Source: DATADF01 sp046263155
Lineage (GTDB): Bacteria; Actinomycetota; CADDZG01; WHSQ01
Assembly (NCBI GenBank): GCA_046263155.1
Contig: JBHELF010000129.1
Coordinates: 1 to 11,642, forward strand
Direction of reading: 5' to 3'
Length of the DNA stretch: 11,642 nt
A program made the position numbers and the translations under genes. Under the pieces are notes generated by a model. It was not told the DNA's origin and did no database searches. It saw nothing but the letters and a program-made list of their open reading frames with translations. Below are positions 1 through 6,988 of this stretch, piece after piece. Every line of letters starts with the position of its first letter. Positions within the stretch are counted from its first letter, which is position 1.

Positions 1-1776
1 CAACGTCGGGTCGAGCCCACGACATACGTCTGCGTAAAGAGTGGGATTGTCGATGACCGGCAGAAGGAAGGCCGTGCCGTCCTTCCCACCGAAGTAAACG
101 GTCACGACCCCGCCGGCGGCAAGCACCGGCACCTTGTCGGGATTATTCGATGACACCACGAAGCGGAGGCTGTGACCGGCTTCGATCAGGTGAGCCTGCG
201 ACATGCTCTCGAGCGTCATCGTCATCTCCTGGCCGGGCACGACCGGCTGCGGCTTGTCGATCCCATCACGCAATTCCGGCTGAATGGCCCAGTTTGCTTT
301 TCCGATTGCGTCGGTCTCGGATCCGGTGACGTCATACAGGGTCGCGTTGATGTGGAGGAGAGGACTTGTCTGCGAGATCTTGAGGGTCAGCTTGGGGACT
401 CCGACGATAAACAGGTCCTCTTTCAGGGGCTCGGTTTCGAAAACGACCTGACCGTTCGCGTGCGGCTGAGGAGTGGCGACGAACATCGCCGACCCTGCCT
501 CTGCCGGCTTGCTCACCAGCTTTCCGTCGGCTGCCGGGTAGAAGGCCACCTGTCGTGAGGGCGTCGGTGGCCACTCGTCGGATGTGAAGACCTGACGATT
601 GTTCAGGAACGCCTCCACCGCTGGCCCGGTGTCGACATCGAGAGCGAGAAGGTGTTTGTCGAACCAGGCGTGAAGAGCCTCGGTCCACTGGTCGTTCTTG
701 CACGCGGCGGTGGCCGTCTGCAGGCAGGTGCGGCTGTTCGGGTACCTGCCCGATCCATGGTCCCACTGTCCGATCCAGGCCTTATCGCCCGGGCGGCCGC
801 CGCGCCGGTTGAACCACGCGGCGGCGGCGATACGAGCCGCGTTGTCGTTGACTCCGTGGACGATAAAGACGGGGATGTTGGCCTTGGTTGCGCCCCGGGC
901 CCAGTCACGAGCGGTGTCCCACGCATGCTCGTAGCCGCGGATGTAGGCGTCTCCGGTCGTTCCCGTGTTGGCGAGCCAGCCGCAGCCGAAGTACTGCATG
1001 TCGTTGCCGAAGTTGTCCCCGGCCTGGCTGCCGACCGCCGGTACCTGCTGCCATACAGGACTGAGCTGGGGCGGAAAATGCCGGGCCGTCGACAGAGTCG
1101 TGTAAGCGATAAGCGGGCCCGCCCATTGCAGCAGATAGGGAACGCCGTCCTGGAATTTGTGGTCGTACATCCGCGCCAATCCCGCGCTCGGCACGATAGT
1201 CGCCAGACCCTTCGGCTTCTGGGCCGCTGCCACCATTGGTGTGGACCCGACGTAGGAGTGGCCGGTCATTCCCACGCGTCCGTTCGACCATTTCTGCTTC
1301 GCGGCCCATTCGACGATCTCCTTCAAATCTGATGCGTCGTTCGGCCCCAGGTGGTCGAGGCAGCCCTGCGAGCGACCGGTACCACGAAGGTCGACCATCA
1401 CTACCGCGTAGCCGCGCGGCGCGAAGTAGCCGGCGAGCCCGAGGTGGTTACCGTCCTTGTCTACTGGACCCGGAAGGATGCGAATCCCGAGTCGATCCGC
1501 CAGCGTTCCGTGGTAGGGACTGGCCTCCAGGATCACGCCGAAGCGCCCGGGCGCCTTGGGCCGGGTGACCTCGACGTAGAGATTTACACCGTCGGCCATC
1601 GGGACCTGGAACGACTCGGTCGTGGTCTTGTAGCGCGGCTGCGACAGACCCTTGACCTGCGTGTAATCGACCGGGGGACCCGCGGTCTGAGAGGCGGATC
1701 CGGCGGACGCCGGGAGCTGCACCGAGGCGACGAGCGCCAGCAATGCGGCAAGCAAAGTAAGCGAACGGCCCTTCAT
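1..1776 (-). CDS. Secreted CocE/NonD-type alpha/beta hydrolase (peptidase S15 family), 3' end cut by window
   Basis: The minus frame is open from an ATG at 1776 to base 1, giving 592 codons without a stop, so the C-terminus lies outside the window. An AAAGGA Shine-Dalgarno (1784-1789) sits 7 bases upstream of the ATG. Residues 1-25 look like a Sec signal peptide ending in ASA. The catalytic triad can be placed: nucleophile Ser174 in GHSYVG, Asp311 in HGVNDNA and His340 in WDHGSG. This is the order used by Xaa-Pro dipeptidyl-peptidase and cocaine esterase. Residues from about 370 resemble the C-terminal beta-sandwich of that family, and the segment GTAFLLPVI near the edge suggests few residues are missing. 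The family cleaves Xaa-Pro peptides, esters or acyl side chains; the substrate cannot be told from sequence. It is the second gene of a likely pair with the metallophosphoesterase upstream. Family assignment is firm; substrate is unknown. Confidence 0.9.
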   Translation of the reverse strand, partial: MKGRSLTLLAALLALVASVQLPASAGSASQTAGPPVDYTQVKGLSQPRYKTTTESFQVPMADGVNLYVEVTRPKAPGRFGVILEASPYHGTLADRLGIRILPGPVDKDGNHLGLAGYFAPRGYAVVMVDLRGTGRSQGCLDHLGPNDASDLKEIVEWAAKQKWSNGRVGMTGHSYVGSTPMVAAAQKPKGLATIVPSAGLARMYDHKFQDGVPYLLQWAGPLIAYTTLSTARHFPPQLSPVWQQVPAVGSQAGDNFGNDMQYFGCGWLANTGTTGDAYIRGYEHAWDTARDWARGATKANIPVFIVHGVNDNAARIAAAAWFNRRGGRPGDKAWIGQWDHGSGRYPNSRTCLQTATAACKNDQWTEALHAWFDKHLLALDVDTGPAVEAFLNNRQVFTSDEWPPTPSRQVAFYPAADGKLVSKPAEAGSAMFVATPQPHANGQVVFETEPLKEDLFIVGVPKLTLKISQTSPLLHINATLYDVTGSETDAIGKANWAIQPELRDGIDKPQPVVPGQEMTMTLESMSQAHLIEAGHSLRFVVSSNNPDKVPVLAAGGVVTVYFGGKDGTAFLLPVIDNPTLYADVCRGLDPTL

Positions 1777-1807
1777 GAAGTCGTCCTTTCGGAGGGGTGA
1801 CGGTCTC

Positions 1808-1823
1808 GGCGAAAAACTTCGCC
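1808..1823 (-). other. Small intergenic hairpin between metallophosphoesterase and CocE-like genes
   Basis: On the minus strand GGCGAA, a 4-base loop GTTT and TTCGCC form a perfect 6-bp stem in the 80-bp gap between the two genes. No T-run follows, so it does not look like an intrinsic terminator. It could be an RNA-processing or stability element, or chance. Confidence 0.25.
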
Positions 1824-1856
1824 ACAGAGCCGGAAATTCCCGCGCGCGCGACTTGC

Positions 1857-3278
1857 TCAGGCCGTTCCGGGGACCAACGGCGGCCAGAGGCCGAGGGGCA
1901 ACGACGGGACGCCCGGGACGTCGGGTGAGTCGAACAGGTGGACGAAGTTTCGGTCACGCAGCGACCCCAGGGTGTACAGGCGATACAGAGACAGGTACTC
2001 GCCGCGCGTGTGCTCCCGCCATTCGTTGCAGAAGCCGCAATCGAGAGGCCACCAGCTCCTCAGGATCCCGCCCTCGAAGACACGAAAGAGCGAATAGCCG
2101 CCCGGGTATTCCTTCGTCGGCCCTACCTCGAGGATCGGCATCCGCCCGGTGTGCGGCGAATAGGCGATCCAGTTCCGATGCGTGTGCGCGTTGATCACCA
2201 GGCGTACGTCGTAGGCCCCGATCAGCTGGAGGAACTGCTGGGCGTCGCCCTGGTTCACTCCAAAGATCACCGGAGGTATCGCCGCCGCCGATGAGTACTC
2301 TGCGACCGGGTGGTGAAAAAAGATGACGACGGGGGAATCGGATGCCGCAGCTCTCTCGAGTTGGCCGCGCAGCCACTCCAATTGATCGTCGCTGAGCTCG
2401 CCTACACCGCTTGCGAGATTCACCGAGTCGAGAGCGATGAAGGTCCATCCGTCCTGGACGCGAACCTCGGGAAGGTGTTGTGGATCGCGACGCGGCTTCA
2501 CCTTGGGGTGGAACACCTGTCGAAAGCAATCCAGATCCGGCGGACACTCCGGCTCCTCGGGAGACTGACCCGGACGGTCGTGTGCTCCGCGTGCGATCAG
2601 GTAACCGGATTTCAGTTTGCTCAGAATCTTGGCGGCGCCGCGGAGCTGCGCGAGCTCTGCGTGTGAGGTGTTGTCCGCCGGCAGCAGGGTTAGCGATGCA
2701 CCGGATCGATTTACCGCGTCCACCGCGGCGTCGAGCATGAGCGCGGAATAGGGCTTCTTGCTCCGGTAGCTGGGTGGGAATTCCGTGGGCGTCGATGTCG
2801 CAAGCCCGGAGACCTCCTCGCCGATGTGGACGTCGGCCATCACCGCGAAGGAGAAGAGTTCTTTGCCGGACGGAGGAGTCAACGTTGTGAAGACTCCCGG
2901 ATTCCACGAGTCGTTCACCGCGCGCAGACCATTGGAGAAGACGCTGTAGTCGTAGGCACGACCGGGCTCGAGCTTCGATATCCGCGCGTAGTGGAAGGCG
3001 GTCTTCTCGTCGCCTTGATAGGTCGTCTGTTGAGGGCTCTCAAGGTAGGCGTAGACGACGGTCGTGTCGCTCGGCAACGGACTGCCGTTCGCGCAAGTCA
3101 GCCAGGTCAGAACGACCTCAGTGTCCGTGACGGTCGTGAGCTCGACATTGACGGGCATGCCGGGAGGTACCTCTGCGAATCTCTCGCAAGCTTTGAGCCC
3201 TTCGGTCTGCCCTCGCGCGGACGGTGCGACGCCCATCAAGAGCACGAGCGACGCGGCGAGAGCCATGTGCTTTCTCAT
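1857..3278 (-). CDS. Secreted calcineurin-like metallophosphoesterase with N-terminal Fn3-like domain and altered metal motifs
   Basis: I chose the ATG at 3278 (473 residues) because it starts directly at a signal peptide (residues 1 to about 23) and has a weak AGGG upstream. A TTG at 3308 would add 10 residues but has a GAGGA only 1 base away. Residues 38-135 look like a fibronectin-III domain, as in purple acid phosphatases. The phosphoesterase core follows: Asp149-x-His151 in MADVHIG, Asp202 in PADN, His233-Asp234 in GAHD, His322-His323 in FFHHP, and His365-x-His367 in NAHTH. Canonical motifs are GD, GNH(D/E) and GHxH, so the metal-binding Asn of motif III is Ala here and two glycines are Ala. 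Cysteine pairs (245/251, 414/417) suit disulfides in an exported protein. It probably hydrolyses a phosphomonoester or diester outside the cytoplasm, if it is active. It lies upstream of the CocE-like gene on the same strand and divergent from aceE. Confidence 0.87.
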   Translation of the reverse strand: MRKHMALAASLVLLMGVAPSARGQTEGLKACERFAEVPPGMPVNVELTTVTDTEVVLTWLTCANGSPLPSDTTVVYAYLESPQQTTYQGDEKTAFHYARISKLEPGRAYDYSVFSNGLRAVNDSWNPGVFTTLTPPSGKELFSFAVMADVHIGEEVSGLATSTPTEFPPSYRSKKPYSALMLDAAVDAVNRSGASLTLLPADNTSHAELAQLRGAAKILSKLKSGYLIARGAHDRPGQSPEEPECPPDLDCFRQVFHPKVKPRRDPQHLPEVRVQDGWTFIALDSVNLASGVGELSDDQLEWLRGQLERAAASDSPVVIFFHHPVAEYSSAAAIPPVIFGVNQGDAQQFLQLIGAYDVRLVINAHTHRNWIAYSPHTGRMPILEVGPTKEYPGGYSLFRVFEGGILRSWWPLDCGFCNEWREHTRGEYLSLYRLYTLGSLRDRNFVHLFDSPDVPGVPSLPLGLWPPLVPGTA

Positions 3279-3357
3279 CGCCCTAACGATTCGGTGGTTT
3301 GAGGCCAAGTCCTCGCGCTTCTGCCTGGGGGAGCCAACGTTTACTCTGTAGATGGCA

Positions 3358-3365
3358 GAGGAGGG
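3358..3365 (+). promoter_or_regulatory. Shine-Dalgarno of aceE
   Basis: GAGGAGGG ends 8 bases before the ATG at 3374 and fixes that start. A weak 5-bp stem (CTCTG 3344-3348 with CAGAG 3356-3360) could touch its 5' edge, but it is short enough to be chance. Confidence 0.75.
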
Positions 3366-3373
3366 ACTGAACG

Positions 3374-6043
3374 ATGTACGACGCGTTCAAGGATCAGCTT
3401 CCCGACATCGATCCCGACGAAACCGCGGAGTGGATCGAGTCGCTCGACGCCGTCATCGACAGCTCGCCGGCACGAGCGCGTTTCCTTCTCTACCGCATCC
3501 TTCTGCATGCGCGCTCTCGGCAGATCGGCCTTCCCGCGATGGTGTCGACGGACTACATCAACACCATCTCGCCGGAACAGGAACCCTATTTCCCGGGGAA
3601 TGAGTCGATCGAGCGACGGATTCGCACGATCATCCGCTGGAACGCGGCGGTCATGGTTTCGCGTGCCAACAAGAAGTTCGAGGGCATCGGAGGCCATCTT
3701 TCGACCTACGCTTCCTCGGCCTCCCTCTACGAGGTGGGCTTCAATCATTTCTTCCGCGGCAAGGACGCCGAGGGCGGAGGCGACCAGGTCTTCATCCAAG
3801 GCCACGGCGCCCCCGGCATCTACGCCCGGGCGTATCTGGAGGGCCGCCTGAGCGAGGAGCAGCTCGACAGCTTCAGGCGGGAGTCAACCGGCAAGGGTCT
3901 CTCCTCCTATCCGCACCCGCGTCTGATGCCGGACTTCTGGGAGTTCCCCACGGTGTCGATGGGACTGTCGCCGTTGAACGCGATCTATCAGGCGCGCTTC
4001 AATCGTTACCTCCACAACCGGGGGATAAAGGACACATCGCAGCAGCGGGTCTGGGCTTTTGCCGGCGACGGCGAGATGGACGAGCCCGAATCCCTCGGCG
4101 CCCTGTCGTTGGCCGCGCGCGAGGGACTCGACAATTTGATCTTCGTCGTCAACTGCAACCTGCAGCGCCTGGACGGTCCCGTTCGCGGCAACGGCAAGAT
4201 CATCCAGGAGCTCGAATCCATCTTCCGCGGCGCCGGCTGGCACGTCATCAAGGTCGTGTGGGGACGAGAGTGGGACGAGCTGCTCGCGCGCGATACGGAC
4301 GGCGTATTGGTCAACAAGATGAACACCACCCTCGACGGCGAGTTTCAGAAATATGTCGTCGAGAGCGGCGCCTACATCCGGGAGCACTTCTTCGGCCCCG
4401 ATCCCAGATTGAAGGCGATGGCCGAACATCTGTCCGACGAGGATCTGCGCCATTTGCGGAGAGGAGGGCACGACTACCGCAAGCTATATGCCGCGTACGC
4501 GAGCGCCGTCGACCTGAAGGACGCGCCGGTCGCAATTCTTGCGAAGACCGTCAAGGGCTGGGCGCTGGGACAGGCCTTTGAGGGTCGCAACGTCACGCAC
4601 CAGATGAAAAAACTGTCCGAAGAGGAGCTGCGGAAGTTCCGCGACCGTCTGGAGCTACCCATCCCCGACAGCGAGATCTCCGAGGGGGTCGCTCCCTACT
4701 ACCACCCGGGTCCCGACTCCCCGGAGATCGAATACCTGCTCGCGCGCCGCAAGGCGTTGGGTGGGTTCGTCCCGGAGCGACGCGTGGTGTCGAAGCCGGT
4801 GGAGTTGCCCAAACCCGATCTCTACGAGGAGTTTGGGCAGGGATCGAAGCAAGCGGTCTCGACCACGATGGCGTTTGTGAGGCTGCTGCGGAAGCTCCTC
4901 CGTGACAAGGGCTTGGGCAAGCGAGTGGTGCCCATCATCCCGGACGAGGCGCGCACTTTCGGCATGGAGTCGTTGTTTGCAGAGTTCAAGATCTATGCGG
5001 CGCACGGTCAGCTCTACGACCCCGTGGACTCGGCCCACGTCCTCGCTTACCGCGAAGCCACGGACGGCCAGCTTCTCGAGGAGGGCATAACCGAGGTTGG
5101 ATCGATGGGCTCGATGACCGCGGCGGGGACCTCATACGCGACCCATGCAGAACCCATGGTTCCGTTCTTTCTCTTCTATTCGATGTTCGGCTTCCAGCGC
5201 ATCGCGGACTCGATTTGGTCATTCGGGGATCAGAGGGGCCGGGGGTTCTTGATGGGAGCGACTTACGGCCGCACCACCCTGAACGGCGAGGGGCTGCAAC
5301 ATGAAGACGGGCACACCTTGCTGATGGCCACGACCAACCCCGCGGGGCGCGCGTACGACCCGGCGTTCGCCTACGAGATCGCGGTGATCGTTAGAGACGG
5401 CCTCCAGCGGATGCTGGAGAACGAGGACGACGTCTTCTACTTCATCACTCTTTACAACGAGAACTACCCGATGCCGGCCATGCAGCCGGGTGTCGAGGAC
5501 GGGATCCTCCGGGGCCTTTATCTCTATCGCCAGGCTCCGGGGGACCACACTCATCGAGTTCAACTGCTGGGTTCGGGCACGATCCTGCAGCAAGCCCTGC
5601 GGGCGCAGGAGCTGCTGGCGGAGCACGACGTCGACGCCTACGTCTGGAGCGCAACCTCGTACCAGCAACTGCGAGTCGATGCGCTCGAGGTCGAGAGGTG
5701 GAATCGGTTGCATCCCGAGGAGGCGCGCAAACAGCCTTACGTGACTCTCTGTCTTGAAGCCAACGAGGGCCCGGTCGTGGCGGTATCGGACTCGATCAAG
5801 GCCGTGCCGGATCAGATCTCACGCTGGGTCCCGGGTCTGTTCCTACCCCTCGGTACGGATGGTTTCGGGCGCTCCGATTCACGAGAGGCCTTACGCCGAC
5901 ACTTCGAGATCGATGCGGAACACATAACCGTTGCCGCGCTGGCAGCGCTCGCGCAGACCGGCGACGTTAAGCCGGAGGTAGTCGGCGACGCGATTCGTCG
6001 CTACCGGATCGACCCCGACAGGGTGCCGCCCTACTTCGCCTGA
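3374..6043 (+). CDS. aceE: Pyruvate dehydrogenase E1 component, homodimeric type
   Basis: The 889-residue length matches the homodimeric AceE type (E. coli AceE is 887). The enzyme decarboxylates pyruvate with thiamine diphosphate and passes the acetyl group to the lipoyl domain of E2, making acetyl-CoA in the cytoplasm. Visible landmarks are His108 in GGHLST, His144 in QGHGAPG, the thiamine-diphosphate/Mg motif from GDGEMDEPES (231-240) to NCNLQRLDG (260-268), and the mobile-loop His409 in VTHQMKK. The pyrimidine-binding and C-terminal transketolase-like domains follow to the end, with GSMGSMTAAGTSYAT near residues 577-591. All key residues seem intact. The start is set by a strong Shine-Dalgarno. 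No E2 (aceF) or E3 (lpd) gene is adjacent on either side, so these must lie elsewhere; stand-alone aceE is familiar in Actinomycetota. It is divergent from the metallophosphoesterase gene and followed after about 110 bases by a receiver gene. Confidence 0.98.
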   Translation: MYDAFKDQLPDIDPDETAEWIESLDAVIDSSPARARFLLYRILLHARSRQIGLPAMVSTDYINTISPEQEPYFPGNESIERRIRTIIRWNAAVMVSRANKKFEGIGGHLSTYASSASLYEVGFNHFFRGKDAEGGGDQVFIQGHGAPGIYARAYLEGRLSEEQLDSFRRESTGKGLSSYPHPRLMPDFWEFPTVSMGLSPLNAIYQARFNRYLHNRGIKDTSQQRVWAFAGDGEMDEPESLGALSLAAREGLDNLIFVVNCNLQRLDGPVRGNGKIIQELESIFRGAGWHVIKVVWGREWDELLARDTDGVLVNKMNTTLDGEFQKYVVESGAYIREHFFGPDPRLKAMAEHLSDEDLRHLRRGGHDYRKLYAAYASAVDLKDAPVAILAKTVKGWALGQAFEGRNVTHQMKKLSEEELRKFRDRLELPIPDSEISEGVAPYYHPGPDSPEIEYLLARRKALGGFVPERRVVSKPVELPKPDLYEEFGQGSKQAVSTTMAFVRLLRKLLRDKGLGKRVVPIIPDEARTFGMESLFAEFKIYAAHGQLYDPVDSAHVLAYREATDGQLLEEGITEVGSMGSMTAAGTSYATHAEPMVPFFLFYSMFGFQRIADSIWSFGDQRGRGFLMGATYGRTTLNGEGLQHEDGHTLLMATTNPAGRAYDPAFAYEIAVIVRDGLQRMLENEDDVFYFITLYNENYPMPAMQPGVEDGILRGLYLYRQAPGDHTHRVQLLGSGTILQQALRAQELLAEHDVDAYVWSATSYQQLRVDALEVERWNRLHPEEARKQPYVTLCLEANEGPVVAVSDSIKAVPDQISRWVPGLFLPLGTDGFGRSDSREALRRHFEIDAEHITVAALAALAQTGDVKPEVVGDAIRRYRIDPDRVPPYFA

Positions 6044-6157
6044 TTCAAACTTAGCTAGGTAACAAATCGGGCAAATCCGCCACGACGTCGGGCGAACTTA
6101 CGCGAAGAAGTATTTGTGCTGATGGCGCAACCGGTCTTTCATGACGTTATTAGAGGT

Positions 6158-6532
6158 ATGGCAAACCGCCCCGTGGTCTTGATTGCGGATGACGACTCCC
6201 AGATGCGGAGCTTCCTCGCGAACCTCTTCGAAGTTCATGGAGGCTTTCGGATCGGGGGCGTCGCGCAAGACGGATTCGAGGCCGCCATGCTCGCCATCGA
6301 CGTGAAACCCGACGTCGTGATCATGGACTTCTACATGCCGCGTTGGGACGGAGCGAGGGCTGCCAGGTTCATCCGCGAGCACAGTCCCAAGACCAAGATC
6401 ATTGCCTATTCGGCGATCCTCACCGAGCCGCCGGAGTGGGGCGACGATTTCTTGCTCAAGAACATCACCAATGAGGTGATTCCAAAGACGCTTCGTTTGT
6501 GTTCGGCGGCGCCGTTGGCGACGGGGACCTAA
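6158..6532 (+). CDS. Single-domain response regulator (receiver only)
   Basis: From the ATG at 6158 this is 124 residues, essentially one CheY-like receiver domain with no output domain. The acidic pocket is Asp11-Asp13 (LIADDDS), the phospho-acceptor is Asp57 (VVIMDFYMP), the switch Ser/Thr is Ser85 (IAYSA) and the conserved Lys is Lys101 (FLLKN). A short tail follows (LCSAAPLATGT). Alternative starts are GTG 6116 and ATG 6122, preceded by GAAGAAG; they add 14 or 12 residues with weaker G+C at third codon positions. I prefer 6158 because the receiver begins four residues later, although GAGG is only 1 base from that ATG, so the start is uncertain. The protein would relay a phosphoryl group or act through protein contacts; no histidine kinase is nearby. 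Its TAA overlaps the stop codon of the opposing receiver gene. Confidence 0.88.
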   Translation: MANRPVVLIADDDSQMRSFLANLFEVHGGFRIGGVAQDGFEAAMLAIDVKPDVVIMDFYMPRWDGARAARFIREHSPKTKIIAYSAILTEPPEWGDDFLLKNITNEVIPKTLRLCSAAPLATGT

Positions 6533-6897
6533 CCTCCCTCGGAGGACAGCTCCGCAAGCTTCGCGGCAACGGCCCGGTTCTCTCCTATCTTTTCGAGAAC
6601 TTCATCGGCCCCCGCGTCCAGAAGTGCCTGGCGGTTGATGCGAACCCCGCTCCAGACGACGATCTTCATCTCCGGAGCCGCCTCGCGGAGGCGTGGAAGC
6701 GCCGCCAAGCCGTCGAGCTTGGGCATCTTCAAGTCCAGGACCACCGCATCGGGCTGTTCTTCCGTGGCCAGGCGGAGAGTCTCCTCGCCGTCGCCGGCTT
6801 CCCCCACGACCGCGAACCGACCGTCGTAATCCAATGTCCAACGTAAGGACGTGCGGACGTCCGAGTCGTCGTCCGCGATCAGAACCCGGATCGTCAT
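6529..6897 (-). CDS. Single-domain response regulator (receiver only)
   Basis: The 122-residue protein is one CheY-like receiver domain. The acidic pocket is Asp9-Asp11 (LIADDDS), the phospho-acceptor is Asp55 (VVLDLKMP), the switch residue is Ser83 (VVWSG) and the conserved Lys is Lys103 (VLEKIG). No DNA-binding or enzymatic output domain follows; only about 15 residues remain after the last helix. The ATG at 6897 has GAGG 4 bases upstream. It is convergent with the other receiver gene, its TAG sharing bases with that gene's TAA. It lies 91 bp downstream of the thiolase on the same strand and may be co-transcribed with it. No kinase partner is visible. It resembles the other receiver in start motif and length, but the two differ through most of their helices, so a recent tandem duplication is not obvious. 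Confidence 0.93.
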   Translation of the reverse strand: MTIRVLIADDDSDVRTSLRWTLDYDGRFAVVGEAGDGEETLRLATEEQPDAVVLDLKMPKLDGLAALPRLREAAPEMKIVVWSGVRINRQALLDAGADEVLEKIGENRAVAAKLAELSSEGG

Positions 6898-6988
6898 CGG
6901 TCCTCGATGGGCTAGGAATCTGGAAGCGCCATCCCCCAGTTTGGTGGGGAAGTACCCGTAAGAGCCGGTTTTAGTCCTCTCCTATGAA

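Noticed and set aside
652..1332. 226-codon plus-strand open frame
   Set aside because: It is antisense to the CocE-like gene, whose triad and full-length frame are clear; the translation is Arg/Gly/Val-rich with no recognisable domain.
1954..2907. 317-codon minus-strand open frame
   Set aside because: It is another frame of the metallophosphoesterase gene, with Arg-rich low-complexity translation typical of G+C-rich shadows.
3319..3347. Promoter-like TTCTGC and TACTCT with 17-bp spacing before aceE
   Set aside because: Only two and three consensus bases match; an aceE promoter must lie in the 95-bp divergent gap, but I cannot place it.
3352..3603. ATG 22 bases before the aceE start opening an 83-codon frame
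   Set aside because: It is out of frame with aceE, its first codons run through the aceE Shine-Dalgarno, and the product is Arg/Ser-rich. A leader-peptide role has no support.
6116..6157. N-terminal extension of the plus-strand receiver from GTG 6116 or ATG 6122
   Set aside because: Codon usage drops in G+C at third positions, and the receiver fold begins after the ATG at 6158; kept only as an alternative start.
6934..6949. CCCCA/TGGGG hairpin between thiolase and the minus-strand receiver gene
   Set aside because: A 5-bp stem without a T-run in either direction is too weak to call a terminator.
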